Shown: positions 1-6,870 of the stretch, one piece after another
Position numbering within the stretch: position 1 is the first letter of the stretch
Layout of the letters: each line of letters starts with the position of its first letter
Assembly (NCBI GenBank): GCA_947853245.1
Contig: CANTWP010000112.1
Location: forward strand, 1-8,439
Direction of reading: 5' to 3'
DNA from: an uncultured Bacilli bacterium
Lineage (GTDB): Bacteria; Bacillota_I; Bacilli_A; RF39; UBA660
DNA length: 8,439 bases
Position numbers and translations under genes: made by a program
The notes under the pieces: model-generated
Told to the model about the DNA's origin: nothing
Databases searched by the model: none
The model's input: only the letters and a program-made list of their open reading frames with translations

Positions 1-1430
1 CCTTTATCACCTGCTTTGGCAATGATTTCCGCTTCACGAGCATGGTTCTTAGCATTTAATACTTCATGTGGAATATGTTCTTTCTTTAACATTGAACTAA
101 GTAATTCACTAGTTTCAACCGCAACAGTTCCAACTAAAACTGGTTGTCCTTTAGCATGTCTTTCTTTAATTTCATTAACAATAGCTTTATACTTACCTTT
201 TTTTGTTGCAAATATTAAATCTTTAAGATCTTCTCGAATAACGGGCTTGTTAGTTGGAATTTGAATTACATACATATTATAAATATCTCTAAATTCTTCT
301 TCCTCTGTTTTAGCAGTACCAGTCATACCCGCAAGCTTTTTGTACATTCTAAATAGATTCTGAAATGTTATTGTCGCTAAAGTCTTAGTTTCTTGTTGGA
401 TCTCTACCCCCTCTTTAGCCTCAATTGCTTGATGTAATCCTTCAGAGTAATTTCTTCCCTTCATCAAACGTCCAGTAAATGGATCCACAATAATTACTTG
501 GCCATCTTCAACAACATAATCAAAATCCTTTTTCATTGCGTAATTAGCACGTAATGCTTGATTAATAAAATGTACTAATTCAGTATTCTTTATATCATAT
601 AGATTATCTATACCAAAGGCTTTTTGTGCAGCTTCAGTACCTTTTTCATCAAGTGTAACTGCTTTGGTTTTTTCATCATAGATAAAACCATCATTTTCTT
701 TTAATGATTTAACAAAACGATCTGTTTGAACATATAGATTAGCAGATTTCATACTTCCACCAGAAATAATTAATGGTGTTCTAGCCTCATCAATAAGTAC
801 AGAATCGACCTCATCTACTATAGCAAAGTTATAAGGTCTAGCTACTCTATCACTAGCTTTTACTACCATATTATCTCTTAAATAATCGAAACCAATCTCA
901 TTATTAGTAGAATATAAAATATCACATTTATAGGCCTCTTGTTTCTCACTAGCGGTTAAATCACGATAGTTTACACCAACAGTTAGGCCTAAAAATCTAT
1001 AGATATTACCCATCCACTCAGCATCACGACCAGCAAGATATTCATTAACAGTAATGATATGTACGCCTTCTCCAGTTAATGCATTCAAATAAGCCGGCAT
1101 TGTTGAAGTTAATGTTTTTCCTTCTCCTGTTTTCATTTCAGCAATATTACCATAATGAATTGCTAAACCACCAATAACTTGAACACGATAAGGCTTCTCA
1201 CCAATTACTCTAAAAGCCGCTTCTCTAGCAGTAGCAAAAGCTTCCACCTTAATATCTTCTAAGTCTTCACCATTTTGTAAACGTTCTTTAAACTCTGCAG
1301 TTTTCCCTTTTAATTGTTCATCACTAAGTTTACTGTATTCTTCATCTAACGCTAAAACATCATCAGCAATAGCTTCAAACTTAGTTAATTCTTTATATTC
1401 ATGATCAAATAGTTTTTTTAAAAAACCCAT
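1..1430 (-). CDS. secA: Protein translocase ATPase subunit SecA (partial, C-terminus beyond left edge)
   Basis: SecA is the cytosolic and membrane-peripheral ATPase that pushes unfolded preproteins through the SecYEG channel. The visible 476 codons begin MGFLKKLFDHEYKEL, with an ATG preceded by GAGAGGA 8 nt upstream. The Walker A loop of nucleotide-binding domain 1 is MKTGEGKTL (residues 99-107). Walker B is DEVD (206-209), followed by the SecA hallmark SVLIDEARTPLIISG. The preprotein-crosslinking region follows, then the NBD2-side motif AGMTGTAKTEEEEFR. The reading stops near LNAKNHAREAEII, inside NBD2, so roughly the last 40% of a typical 800-850-residue SecA (scaffold, wing and any zinc-binding tail) is outside the window. 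All motifs are intact and no frameshift was seen. It is separated from the upstream minus-strand gene by a terminator, so it probably has its own promoter in 1431-1512, but I could not identify convincing -35/-10 boxes. Identification is certain at family level; SecA1 versus SecA2 is not decided by this part, though SecA1 is likelier. Confidence 0.97.
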   Translation of the reverse strand, partial: MGFLKKLFDHEYKELTKFEAIADDVLALDEEYSKLSDEQLKGKTAEFKERLQNGEDLEDIKVEAFATAREAAFRVIGEKPYRVQVIGGLAIHYGNIAEMKTGEGKTLTSTMPAYLNALTGEGVHIITVNEYLAGRDAEWMGNIYRFLGLTVGVNYRDLTASEKQEAYKCDILYSTNNEIGFDYLRDNMVVKASDRVARPYNFAIVDEVDSVLIDEARTPLIISGGSMKSANLYVQTDRFVKSLKENDGFIYDEKTKAVTLDEKGTEAAQKAFGIDNLYDIKNTELVHFINQALRANYAMKKDFDYVVEDGQVIIVDPFTGRLMKGRNYSEGLHQAIEAKEGVEIQQETKTLATITFQNLFRMYKKLAGMTGTAKTEEEEFRDIYNMYVIQIPTNKPVIREDLKDLIFATKKGKYKAIVNEIKERHAKGQPVLVGTVAVETSELLSSMLKKEHIPHEVLNAKNHAREAEIIAKAGDK

Positions 1431-1512
1431 CACAATCATCCTCTCTAATCATTGTCACATACATATTTTATCAAAAATAAAAATAAAATCCTAGTATTTT
1501 AGCCTTATATTC

Positions 1513-1543
1513 AAAAAAAATAGTGATATTTTCACTATTTTTT
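1513..1543 (-). terminator. Rho-independent terminator of the pcrA-nucleotidyltransferase unit
   Basis: The core arms TAGTGA and TCACTA (1521-1526 and 1532-1537) enclose a 5-base loop, and flanking A and T runs extend the stem to about 12 bp. Read on the minus strand, the hairpin is followed by eight U residues (A run at 1513-1520). It lies 16 bp after the stop codon of the 1559-2455 gene. Its near-symmetric A/T flanks mean it could in principle also stop plus-strand transcription, but no plus-strand gene precedes it. Confidence 0.85.
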
Positions 1544-1558
1544 CACTTTAATCTAAAA

Positions 1559-2455
1559 TTAATCCCATAGTTTTTCTGGATAAAGATTCTCTTTAATCAT
1601 TGTATCAATACTATCAACTAATTCCTGCTTATCTTCTTTATAAGTAATACCTTTCCATACTGCCGTAGTAGGAAGTATTTTAACACTTACTTTTTCTTCT
1701 TTAATTAGTTCACGTAATACTTCAGGAATCAAATACTCTGCTTTATCCATTTTGTCTTTATTATCATCAAAGAATTTAACAAACTTGGTTTCCAAATATT
1801 CAAAAATCTTTGGAGTAAAAATTAACATATTCATCGATACTAAGGAATCACCTTCAACATAAAAGCTTGGCTCGCCACTTAGTGGTTCCGCTAAATATTT
1901 ATCGCCAGACGCTTGTATGCTACTTTCAATGATTTCTGTTAAGAAACCATCCTTTTCTTCACATACGCCTCGTTTTACTGAACCATTTTCTGATACTGTA
2001 TTGCAAACATGGTAGCCAACCATAGCAAAATCATTAATACCATTTCTTTGTTTTAAGAAAGAACTCGCTACTTTATAAGCATCTCGGCCATAAAAATCAT
2101 CAGCATTTATAATAGCAAAATTTTCTTTAACCACATCTTTGCAACATAAAATAGCGTGCCCTGTACCTAATGGTTTTACTCTATCAGCAGGCACATTAGC
2201 ATTACTAGGTAAATTATCATTTTTTTGAAAAACATATTCTACTTGTATCTTATCTTCTATTCTTTTACCAACTGTATCTCTAAAAACATCATAATTTTCT
2301 TCTTTAATAATAAATATCACTTTATCAAAACCATTTTTTATAGCGTCATAAATTGAAAAATCTAAAATAAATTCTCCATTTTTACCAACTGGTTCTATTT
2401 GTTTTAATCCACCAAAACGGCTACCCATTCCAGCGGCCATTATAACTAATGTCAT
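1559..2455 (-). CDS. Sugar-phosphate nucleotidyltransferase family protein (substrate unknown)
   Basis: This 298-residue protein has the nucleotidyltransferase (GT-A-like) fold used to make NDP-sugars or related activated compounds. Residues 7-19 carry the nucleotide-binding signature AAGMGSRFGGLKQ, GTGHAILC lies at 97-104, and NADDFYG (117-123) supplies the metal-binding aspartates. A conserved late segment SMNMLIFTP (207-215) and WKGITYKED (267-275) match a group of uncharacterised nucleotidyltransferases found in Clostridia and Bacilli. It lacks the C-terminal left-handed beta-helix of GlmU or GlgC. The ATG start has GTGAGG 5 nt upstream. Only 35 bp separate it from the pcrA stop, with no terminator between, so the two are probably co-transcribed; the pairing gives no clear functional link. 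Which sugar or alcohol phosphate it uses, and which NTP, cannot be read from the sequence. It could serve cell-surface polysaccharide, teichoic acid or phosphocholine-type metabolism. No membrane segment or signal peptide is seen, so it should be cytosolic. Confidence 0.85.
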   Translation of the reverse strand: MTLVIMAAGMGSRFGGLKQIEPVGKNGEFILDFSIYDAIKNGFDKVIFIIKEENYDVFRDTVGKRIEDKIQVEYVFQKNDNLPSNANVPADRVKPLGTGHAILCCKDVVKENFAIINADDFYGRDAYKVASSFLKQRNGINDFAMVGYHVCNTVSENGSVKRGVCEEKDGFLTEIIESSIQASGDKYLAEPLSGEPSFYVEGDSLVSMNMLIFTPKIFEYLETKFVKFFDDNKDKMDKAEYLIPEVLRELIKEEKVSVKILPTTAVWKGITYKEDKQELVDSIDTMIKENLYPEKLWD

Positions 2456-2490
2456 AATACCCTCACTTTCTAATAATAGTATATCATATT

Positions 2491-4587
2491 CTAAATCTTT
2501 TTAATACTTTTATGTCCTTTGATTAATTTTTTAATTCCATGAGGATGTTCAAAAGCAATCGTAAGCAAACTCTTATCAATACCGACAATTACACCAACCC
2601 CAAATGAATCGTGTCTTACTTTATCACCAAAATTATATTCAGCATTCTTGTCAACCATATCCTCTTTATAAAAGGTTTTACCAAGCATACTAGAAGAAGT
2701 ATCCATAATCTCTTTTTCTAAATAATCATCACCAATCTCTTCAATAAATCGGCTTGGTGGATTACAACTAGTTTCACCAAAAATAAGACGACGTTGAGAA
2801 TTTATTAACCACAATTTCTTTTTAGCTCTAGTAATTGCCACATAACAAAGACGTCTTTCTTCTTCAATACCTGATGAGTCCATTAAAGAATTATTGTGTG
2901 GAAAAAGCCCTTCTTCCATACCTACTATAAATACATAATCAAATTCCAATCCCTTGGCGGAATGAATAGTCATTAATGTTACAACATCAGCTTCATTTTT
3001 ATGTTCGTTAATATCTGATACTAAACTAATTTCATTTAAAAAATCTTCTAGAGAAATACTACCATGAAAATTTTCAAAACTAGCAGTAATAGATTTAAAT
3101 TCTTCTAAGTTTTCCAATCTTATTTCAGATTCCACACTATTTTCATCTGTAAGTTCTTTTCTGATACCCGATTTATCTAATATTAATTCAACAAATTCTG
3201 TTAAAGTACAATTGTCTTTTTCGGCAATTAATTCTAAAATTAATTTTTTAAATTCTAAACATTTACCTTCATCAATTGCCTCAAACATACTAACACCAAA
3301 TGAATTAGCTTTTTCTGTTAAGTTAGCAATCGTTTTATCACCAATACCACGTTTTGGCACATTAATAATTCGCGCTAAACTTACATCATCCGCAGGATTA
3401 TAGATTAATTTTAAATAACAAATTAAATCCTTTATTTCTTTTCTATTATAGAAATAAAAACTACCAATAACTTTATATGGAATATTATTTCTTAAAAATG
3501 CATCTTCCATGCTACGAGATTGAGCATTAGTACGATATAATACAGCAATACTATCTTTTTTAGCACCAGCATTTAAAAGTTTATTTATTTCATTTATAAC
3601 ATATTCACCTTCATCGGCTTCATTGCGGGTACGATGATAAACAATCTTGTCGCCAACTTCATTTTCTGTCCATAAATTTTTATCTTTTCTTTCTTTATTA
3701 TTGGCTATGACATGATTAGCAGCTTCTAATATATTACCAGTTGAACGATAATTTTGTTCAAGAAATACTGTATTACAATTAGGATAATCTTTTTCAAAAT
3801 TAAGTATATTACGATAATTAGCCCCTCTAAATGAATAAATAGATTGTGATTCATCACCTACTACACAAACATTTTTATACTTTGCACCCAATTGTTTCAC
3901 AAGCAAATATTGAGCTGAATTAGTATCTTGATATTCATCAATTAATATATATTGATACTTTTGTTGATACTTTTTTAATATTTTGGGCTGATTTTTAAAC
4001 AAAAGAATCGGTTCCATTAATAAATCATCAAAATCTAATGAATTATTTATTTTTAATTTTCGTTCATATACTTCATAAACACTAACTACTTTTTCTTCCA
4101 TATCAGTATTTGCAAATCTACTATATTCTTTAGCGGTCATCATTTCATTCTTAGCACCACTTATCTTATTACGAATTGCTTTCGGATTATACATTTTAGG
4201 ATCAATATTTAACTCTTTCATTATTTTCTTAATAAGCGTTAATGTATCATCGCTATCTAAAATAGTAAAATTAGAATTATATCCTAACATCTCAAAATTT
4301 TCTTTAATAATTAATAAGCCAAACGAATGAAACGTCGATATTTGTATATTGTACGCAATTGGTCCTAAAATAGATACAACTCTATCTTTCATTTCTTTTG
4401 CGGCTTTATTAGTAAAAGTAATTGCTAGAATATGTTCTGGAGAAACTCCAAGTTCATCTATTAAATACGCTACTTTAGTTGTTAATACCCTAGTCTTACC
4501 ACTTCCTGCTCCCGCTAAAATTAAAAGAGGTCCTTCATTTATTTTTACTGCTTCTAATTGTTTGTTATTTAATCTTGTCAAATCCAT
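2491..4587 (-). CDS. pcrA: ATP-dependent DNA helicase PcrA (UvrD/Rep family, SF1A)
   Basis: PcrA is the Gram-positive 3'-5' DNA helicase that acts in nucleotide excision repair, rolling-circle plasmid replication and removal of RecA or stalled RNA polymerase. All SF1A motifs are present in order: Q-motif LNNKQLEAV (6-14), Walker A AGAGSGKT (25-32), motif Ia ITFTNKAAKEM (56-66), motif II DEYQD (217-221), motif III VVGDESQSIYSFRGA (242-256), motif IV QNYRS (278-282), motif V TIHSAKGLEFDYVFIVG (540-556) and motif VI YVAITRAKKKL (582-592). The C-terminal 652-698 segment (FGDKVRHDSFGVGVIVGID onward) is the Tudor-like domain that contacts RNA polymerase in PcrA. At 698 residues it is slightly shorter than B. 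subtilis PcrA. The ATG start has AGGTGG about 4 nt upstream. Motif III carries F where PcrA, Rep and UvrD have the base-stacking W, and S in place of the D before QSIY. It heads a two-gene minus-strand unit and is divergent from htpG, with the shared gap holding a CIRCE operator. Confidence 0.95.
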   Translation of the reverse strand: MDLTRLNNKQLEAVKINEGPLLILAGAGSGKTRVLTTKVAYLIDELGVSPEHILAITFTNKAAKEMKDRVVSILGPIAYNIQISTFHSFGLLIIKENFEMLGYNSNFTILDSDDTLTLIKKIMKELNIDPKMYNPKAIRNKISGAKNEMMTAKEYSRFANTDMEEKVVSVYEVYERKLKINNSLDFDDLLMEPILLFKNQPKILKKYQQKYQYILIDEYQDTNSAQYLLVKQLGAKYKNVCVVGDESQSIYSFRGANYRNILNFEKDYPNCNTVFLEQNYRSTGNILEAANHVIANNKERKDKNLWTENEVGDKIVYHRTRNEADEGEYVINEINKLLNAGAKKDSIAVLYRTNAQSRSMEDAFLRNNIPYKVIGSFYFYNRKEIKDLICYLKLIYNPADDVSLARIINVPKRGIGDKTIANLTEKANSFGVSMFEAIDEGKCLEFKKLILELIAEKDNCTLTEFVELILDKSGIRKELTDENSVESEIRLENLEEFKSITASFENFHGSISLEDFLNEISLVSDINEHKNEADVVTLMTIHSAKGLEFDYVFIVGMEEGLFPHNNSLMDSSGIEEERRLCYVAITRAKKKLWLINSQRRLIFGETSCNPPSRFIEEIGDDYLEKEIMDTSSSMLGKTFYKEDMVDKNAEYNFGDKVRHDSFGVGVIVGIDKSLLTIAFEHPHGIKKLIKGHKSIKKI

Positions 4588-4609
4588 GTTACCACCTACT
4601 TATAATCAT

Positions 4610-4628
4610 AACATATTTTAGCTATGTT
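4610..4628. repeat. Inverted repeat in the pcrA leader region
   Basis: The arms AACATA and TATGTT are separated by 7 bases. The repeat lies 23 bp upstream of the pcrA start codon and just downstream of a candidate pcrA -10 box, so it would fall at the start of the pcrA transcript as a weak 6-bp hairpin, or could be an operator. It does not match the B. subtilis LexA box (GAAC-N4-GTTC). Short AT-rich dyads arise by chance in DNA this AT-rich, so the functional call is weak. Confidence 0.35.
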
Positions 4629-4633
4629 TGTTT

Positions 4634-4639
4634 ATTATA
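4634..4639 (-). promoter_or_regulatory. Candidate -10 box of the pcrA promoter
   Basis: The minus strand reads TATAAT here, a perfect consensus -10, which would start transcription about 40 bp before the pcrA ATG. The matching -35 position, 17-18 bp upstream, falls inside the CIRCE operator and is a poor match to TTGACA, so the assignment is tentative. Confidence 0.4.
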
Positions 4640-4652
4640 CTTGCATATTTTT

Positions 4653-4679
4653 TTAGCACTTACTCTTGACAAGTGCTAA
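4653..4679. promoter_or_regulatory. CIRCE operator (HrcA repressor binding site)
   Basis: The arms TTAGCACTT and AAGTGCTAA are perfect reverse complements separated by exactly 9 bases (ACTCTTGAC). The CIRCE consensus is TTAGCACTC-N9-GAGTGCTAA; only the innermost arm base differs, and it differs symmetrically (C to T on one side, G to A on the other). Flanking T and A runs extend the symmetry by about four more bases on each side. The -35 box of the htpG promoter lies within the spacer and first arm base, so bound HrcA would block RNA polymerase. Heat stress, by depleting GroEL-assisted HrcA folding, would be expected to release it. hrcA itself is not in the window. Confidence 0.92.
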
Positions 4680-4694
4680 AAAATGCGATATAAC
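4666..4694 (+). promoter_or_regulatory. Sigma-A promoter of htpG
   Basis: The -35 box TTGACA (4666-4671) is a perfect consensus, the spacer is 17 bp, and the -10 box is TATAAC (4689-4694). Transcription should start near 4701, giving a leader of about 20 nt that contains the ribosome-binding site AAGGAG (4707-4712) 8 nt before the ATG. The -35 box sits inside the CIRCE operator. Confidence 0.88.
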
Positions 4695-4720
4695 ATTATT
4701 GTATTAAAGGAGAGATAAGA

Positions 4721-6604
4721 ATGAAAAAAAGAGAATTTAAATCAGAATCAAAAAGATTATTAGATCTTATGATCAATTCAATTTATACAAATAAAGATAT
4801 ATTTTTAAGAGAGTTAATTAGTAATGCTAGTGATGCTATGGATAAGCTTTATTATCGAAGTTTAACTGATGATAAAATTAAAATTAATAAAGATGAACTT
4901 GAAATTAATGTCTTCTATGATAAAGACATGCGTACTATAACTATCAGTGATAATGGTTGTGGTATGACTGAAGGCGAATTAGAAAGTAACTTAGGAACAA
5001 TTGCAAAAAGTGGTTCTTTAGCATTTAAACAAATGGAAGAAGTTAAAGATAAAGATATCGATATTATTGGGCAATTTGGTGTTGGCTTCTATTCTGCATT
5101 TATGGTGAGTGATGAAATTACTGTAATTAGTAAAAGCATCGATAGTAATGAAGCTTATAAATGGAATTCTACTGGATTAGATGGCTATACACTAGAAAAA
5201 TGTGATAAAAATACCACTGGTACAGATATTATTTTACATATTAAAGATGATACTGAAGATGAAAAGTATAGTGATTATTTAAATGAGTATAAGCTTAGAG
5301 ATTTAATAAAAAAATATAGTGATTATATTCATTACCCAATAAAAATGGAAGTAGAAACAGAACATCTAAAAGATAAAAAAAATAAAGATGATGAAGATGA
5401 ATATGAAACTATTAAAGAAATTGAAACTATCAATAGTATGATTCCAATCTGGAAAAGAAATAAAAATGAAGTAACAGATGAAGATTATGAACACTATTAT
5501 ACAGATACCTATTATGACTACGAAAAGCCTTTAAAAGTAATTACTACTTCTGTAGAAGGCAACATTAGTTATAAAAGTTTACTATTTATACCTAGTCATG
5601 TTCCGTATGACTTTTATACTAAAGATTATGAAAAAGGACTAAGTTTATATTCTAATGGTGTTATGATCATGGAGAAGTGTAGTGATTTAGTACCAGATTA
5701 TTATAGCTTTGTTAAAGGTGTTGTTGATACTGAAGATATTTCATTAAATATCAGTCGTGAAATGCTACAAAAAACTAAAGCAGTATCTATAATTAGTAAA
5801 AATATTGAAGCAAAGATTACTAAAGAACTGAAAGATATGATAGAAAATGATAGAGATAATTATAAAAAGTTCTTTAAAGTATTTGGAAACAACCTAAAGT
5901 TTGGTATTTATAATAATTATGGCATGAATAAAGACACATTACAAGATTTAATAATGTTTAATTCCTCTAAAACTAAAGATTTAATTACTTTAGCGGAATA
6001 CGTAAAAAATATGAAGGAAGAACAAAAAGAAATCTATTATGCCTGTGGGGAAACTATTGATAAAATTGATTTATTACCTCAAGTAGAACAATTTAAAGAT
6101 AAAGATTATGAAGTTTTATATTTAACTGACTACGTTGATGAATTTGCACTAAATATACTAGGCCAATATGATGGTAAAAAATTTAAAAATGTAAGTAATG
6201 CAGATACAAACTTAGAAGATAATAAAGAATTAGATAAATTAAATGAAGAAAATAAAGAACTACTCACATTTATTAAAGATTCTATAAATATTAGTGACGT
6301 AAAATTTACTAATAAATTAAAAAGTCACAGTGTATGCTTGACTAATAAAGGAAACGTTTCAGTAGAAATGGAAAAGGTAATCAATGCTATGCCAGGTGAT
6401 GAAAATATCAATGCAGAATTGATTCTAGAAATTAATGAAAATCATCCAATCGCAGATAAGATTAAAGATCTATATGAAAATGATCAAGATAAACTAAAAG
6501 AATATAGCAAAGTATTATATGCACAAGCTAGATTAATTGAAGGATTACCAATTGAAAATCCTACTGAAATTAGTAATTTAATTTGTGATTTCTTAGCTAA
6601 ATAG
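4721..6604 (+). CDS. htpG: Molecular chaperone HtpG (bacterial Hsp90)
   Basis: HtpG is the cytosolic homodimeric Hsp90 chaperone that uses ATP-driven clamp closure to remodel client proteins, working with DnaK. The 627 residues match the usual bacterial length (E. coli 624). The N-terminal GHKL ATPase domain shows LRELISNASDA (29-39, with the catalytic Glu31 and Mg-binding Asn35), DNGCGM (77-82), the lid region LGTIAKSGS (91-99), GQFGVGFYSAF (117-127) and GTDIILHI (167-174). A charged, Lys/Asp/Glu-rich linker lies at about 211-235. The middle domain contains SLNISREMLQ (341-350), whose Arg346 corresponds to the gamma-phosphate-contacting arginine. The C-terminal dimerisation domain runs to the end, including LIEGLPIENPTE (605-616). 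It has a strong ribosome-binding site and its own terminator, so it is a single-gene unit. The promoter is overlapped by a CIRCE operator, indicating HrcA-repressed, heat-inducible expression; that mode differs from B. subtilis, where htpG is not in the HrcA regulon. Confidence 0.97.
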   Translation: MKKREFKSESKRLLDLMINSIYTNKDIFLRELISNASDAMDKLYYRSLTDDKIKINKDELEINVFYDKDMRTITISDNGCGMTEGELESNLGTIAKSGSLAFKQMEEVKDKDIDIIGQFGVGFYSAFMVSDEITVISKSIDSNEAYKWNSTGLDGYTLEKCDKNTTGTDIILHIKDDTEDEKYSDYLNEYKLRDLIKKYSDYIHYPIKMEVETEHLKDKKNKDDEDEYETIKEIETINSMIPIWKRNKNEVTDEDYEHYYTDTYYDYEKPLKVITTSVEGNISYKSLLFIPSHVPYDFYTKDYEKGLSLYSNGVMIMEKCSDLVPDYYSFVKGVVDTEDISLNISREMLQKTKAVSIISKNIEAKITKELKDMIENDRDNYKKFFKVFGNNLKFGIYNNYGMNKDTLQDLIMFNSSKTKDLITLAEYVKNMKEEQKEIYYACGETIDKIDLLPQVEQFKDKDYEVLYLTDYVDEFALNILGQYDGKKFKNVSNADTNLEDNKELDKLNEENKELLTFIKDSINISDVKFTNKLKSHSVCLTNKGNVSVEMEKVINAMPGDENINAELILEINENHPIADKIKDLYENDQDKLKEYSKVLYAQARLIEGLPIENPTEISNLICDFLAK

Positions 6605-6606
6605 CT

Positions 6607-6635
6607 AAAAAACTTAACCCTTGTTAAGTTTTTTT
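6607..6635 (+). terminator. Rho-independent terminator of htpG
   Basis: The arms AAAAAACTTAAC-type (6607-6618) and GTTAAGTTTTTT-type (6623-6634) form a 12-bp stem around the tetraloop CCTT, followed by a T run. It begins 3 bp after the htpG stop codon. Its symmetric flanks could also act on the minus strand, where nothing is transcribed toward it. Confidence 0.9.
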
Positions 6636-6637
6636 CT

Positions 6638-6665
6638 TTAACATTTCTTTGTAAAATCTTATATT
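6638..6665 (+). promoter_or_regulatory. Candidate promoter of the ABC transporter operon
   Basis: TTAACA (6638-6643; 5 of 6 to TTGACA) and TATATT (6660-6665; 5 of 6 to TATAAT) are separated by 16 bp and lie just after the htpG terminator. Transcription would start near 6672 and give a leader of about 200 nt. A perfect TATAAT also occurs at 6842-6847, close to the gene, but it has no recognisable -35 box. In DNA this AT-rich, chance matches are common. Confidence 0.4.
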
Positions 6666-6870
6666 AAATTAGTTTTAAAAAGGAGAAATTTACTTAATAA
6701 ATTTCTTTTAAATTTTTAATATAGCAAATATAAGAATACTTTTTTAAGGAAAAAATAATGAATATTATTGAATTTCATTAATAATACATTATTACCTAAT
6801 TAAAGATAGGAAAAAATACTAACCCTTATTTTCAATAAGAATATAATAAATTGAATGGGGGGAAATTTTT
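6666..6870 (+). other. AT-rich leader/intergenic region ahead of the ABC operon, with several small dyads
   Basis: No gene is recognisable here. Dyads visible are: 6681-6691 with 6699-6709 (GAAATTT/AAATTTC core, extended by G-U pairs, 7-base loop); 6756-6762 with 6774-6780 (TAATGAA/TTCATTA); 6779-6785 with 6788-6794 (TAATAAT/ATTATTA); CCTA 6795-6798 with TAGG 6807-6810; and CTTATT 6825-6830 with AATAAG 6834-6839. The CCC at 6823-6825 could pair with the G run 6857-6862 that serves as ribosome-binding site. I see no TPP, SAM, purine, cobalamin or other familiar riboswitch core. A 7-codon reading frame (6758-6781, ATG to TAA, behind AAGGA) may be a leader peptide or chance. Most of these dyads are A/T only, so real structure is uncertain. 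Confidence 0.4.

Noticed and set aside
16..264. Plus-strand open frame of 82 codons
   Set aside because: It lies antisense within secA, which has full motif support, and its translation resembles no protein.
3212..3403. Plus-strand open frame of 63 codons
   Set aside because: Antisense shadow inside pcrA with no ribosome-binding site and no recognisable product.
4349..4621. Plus-strand open frame of 90 codons
   Set aside because: Antisense shadow over the start of pcrA, reading through its Walker A region in reverse; no independent support.
6676..6685. Ribosome-binding-like AAAAAGGAG in the intergenic region
   Set aside because: No start codon at a usable distance; it is followed by TTACTTAATAA. 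It probably reflects chance or forms part of the 6681-6709 dyad.
6779..6794. Perfect TAATAAT/ATTATTA palindrome as an operator
   Set aside because: It is A/T only with a 2-base centre, in DNA where such palindromes are expected by chance.
6795..6825. Possible preQ1-I-like riboswitch (CCTA/TAGG stem followed by an A-rich tail and TACTAA)
   Set aside because: The topology is only loosely similar. The stem is 4 bp, the conserved loop bases of the preQ1-I aptamer are absent, and the downstream genes are not queuosine genes.
6855..6857. ATG at 6855 as start of the binding-protein gene
   Set aside because: It is out of frame with the protein (16 bases before the TTG) and overlaps the G-rich ribosome-binding site.
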